Assembly (NCBI RefSeq): GCF_000959365.1
Contig: NZ_CP009555.1
Coordinates: 2,108,001 to 2,172,000, forward strand
Source: Burkholderia oklahomensis C6786
Lineage (GTDB): Bacteria > Pseudomonadota > Gammaproteobacteria > Burkholderiales > Burkholderiaceae
Length of the DNA stretch: 64,000 nt
Direction of reading: 5' to 3'
Shown: piece by piece, positions 63,641 to 64,000 of the stretch
Layout: every line of letters begins with the position of its first letter
Position numbering within the stretch: position 1 is the first letter of the stretch
Notes under the pieces: model-generated
Database searches by the model: none
The model's input: only the letters and a program-made list of their open reading frames with translations
What the model was told of the DNA's origin: nothing
Position numbers and translations under genes: made by a program

Positions 63641-64000
63641 TCAGTCGGCGATCCGCCGATCGGCCAGCGCCATGCGGCAGTCGTTCAGCACGAGTTGAGC
63701 GAGGCGCGCTTCGTAGTTCAGATCGTCGGTATCGATGATCTCTTCGACCGCGTCGCGCGCCCATGACGCGTTGACGAAGTCCGCGTGCTTCTTCGCGATG
63801 TCGAGCGCGATGAGCGACAGCTTCGCGAGCGTCAGCCAATCGGCCTCTCGCGCATGCCGGTCGAGCCATTTGTGCGCGGACTGGACCTGAAAGGCTGCAC
63901 CGGGCCAGCTCTCGTTCAGGTAAAAGGCGCCGAGATTTCCGACGGCGAGCCAGCAGAGCAGCTCCACTCGGTCCTGTTGATTGAGATGGTGGCGCAGGTC
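63641..64000 (-). CDS. Protein of unknown function, 3' part only
   Basis: The frame is open to the right edge, so the 5' end is outside. About 119 residues are visible, read as DLRHHLNQQDRVELLCWLAVGNL and onwards. The sequence is helical, rich in Trp, His and Asp/Glu (WLDRHAREADWLTLAKLSLIALDIAKKHADF) and resembles no family I recognise. It ends with MALADRRIAD. Codon use and composition are normal for the genome. Confidence 0.7.
   Translation of the reverse strand, partial: DLRHHLNQQDRVELLCWLAVGNLGAFYLNESWPGAAFQVQSAHKWLDRHAREADWLTLAKLSLIALDIAKKHADFVNASWARDAVEEIIDTDDLNYEARLAQLVLNDCRMALADRRIAD

Overview
The window is high-GC DNA with the codon bias and gene content of a Burkholderia chromosome, most likely the B. 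pseudomallei/thailandensis/mallei group, chromosome 1. This rests on gene order (the antibacterial-type T6SS cluster laid out as in B. thailandensis T6SS-1, and a hemA-prfA-prmC-grxD-ubiX housekeeping block) and on the many short GC-rich tandem repeats. The exact species cannot be read from the sequence alone.

Layout. (1) 1-262 is the last part of a trimeric autotransporter adhesin (YadA anchor). (2) 356-21566 is a nearly complete type VI secretion system. tssJ-tssK-tssL run leftward from a divergent control region at 3208-3583. A TPR lipoprotein gene followed by tssB-C-hcp-E-F-G-H-A runs rightward. A second leftward block, tagX-tssM-tagF-ompA/BON, converges on tssA. Twelve of the thirteen core Tss components are present; only VgrG (TssI), PAAR and effectors are missing from the window. 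(3) 22682-28867 is the most interesting region: two homologous small peptides with identical-type double-glycine leaders, followed by an HlyD-type adaptor, a peptidase-containing ABC exporter with an intact C39 protease triad, and a TolC-type outer-membrane channel, all on the minus strand. This reads as a dedicated type I export system for a two-component bacteriocin (class II microcin-like), sitting directly beside the T6SS. No immunity gene is recognisable. (4) 29903-41775 holds an exported M1 aminopeptidase lipoprotein, an LEA14-like lipoprotein, an acyltransferase, two methyltransferases, a DUF1415 protein, a 38-copy 8-bp tandem repeat, a TetR/MFS divergent pair with a clear operator, and a nitroreductase. 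(5) 42208-51638 holds an Hsp70-like protein, cold-shock protein, APC permease, DOPA-dioxygenase-like enzyme and the ubiX, grxD, prmC, prfA, hemA block. (6) 52180-64000 holds an M24 aminopeptidase, an isochorismatase-like/HAD pair, EttA, a DUF3761 protein, a diverged GDPD-like lipoprotein, a broken YjbR-like gene, a second APC permease, YchF, and a partial unknown gene at the edge.

How the parts work together. The T6SS genes encode membrane complex (TssJ, TssL, TssM with the OmpA/BON protein and the TagX peptidoglycan hydrolase), baseplate (TssA, E, F, G, K), tube and sheath (Hcp, TssB, TssC), recycling ATPase (TssH) and a post-translational repressor (TagF). The adjacent peptide/exporter locus would be a second, contact-independent way of antagonising neighbours. 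A perfect hairpin terminator/attenuator follows hcp and probably makes Hcp the most abundant product of its operon. No tRNA, rRNA, CRISPR array, insertion sequence or replication origin was seen.
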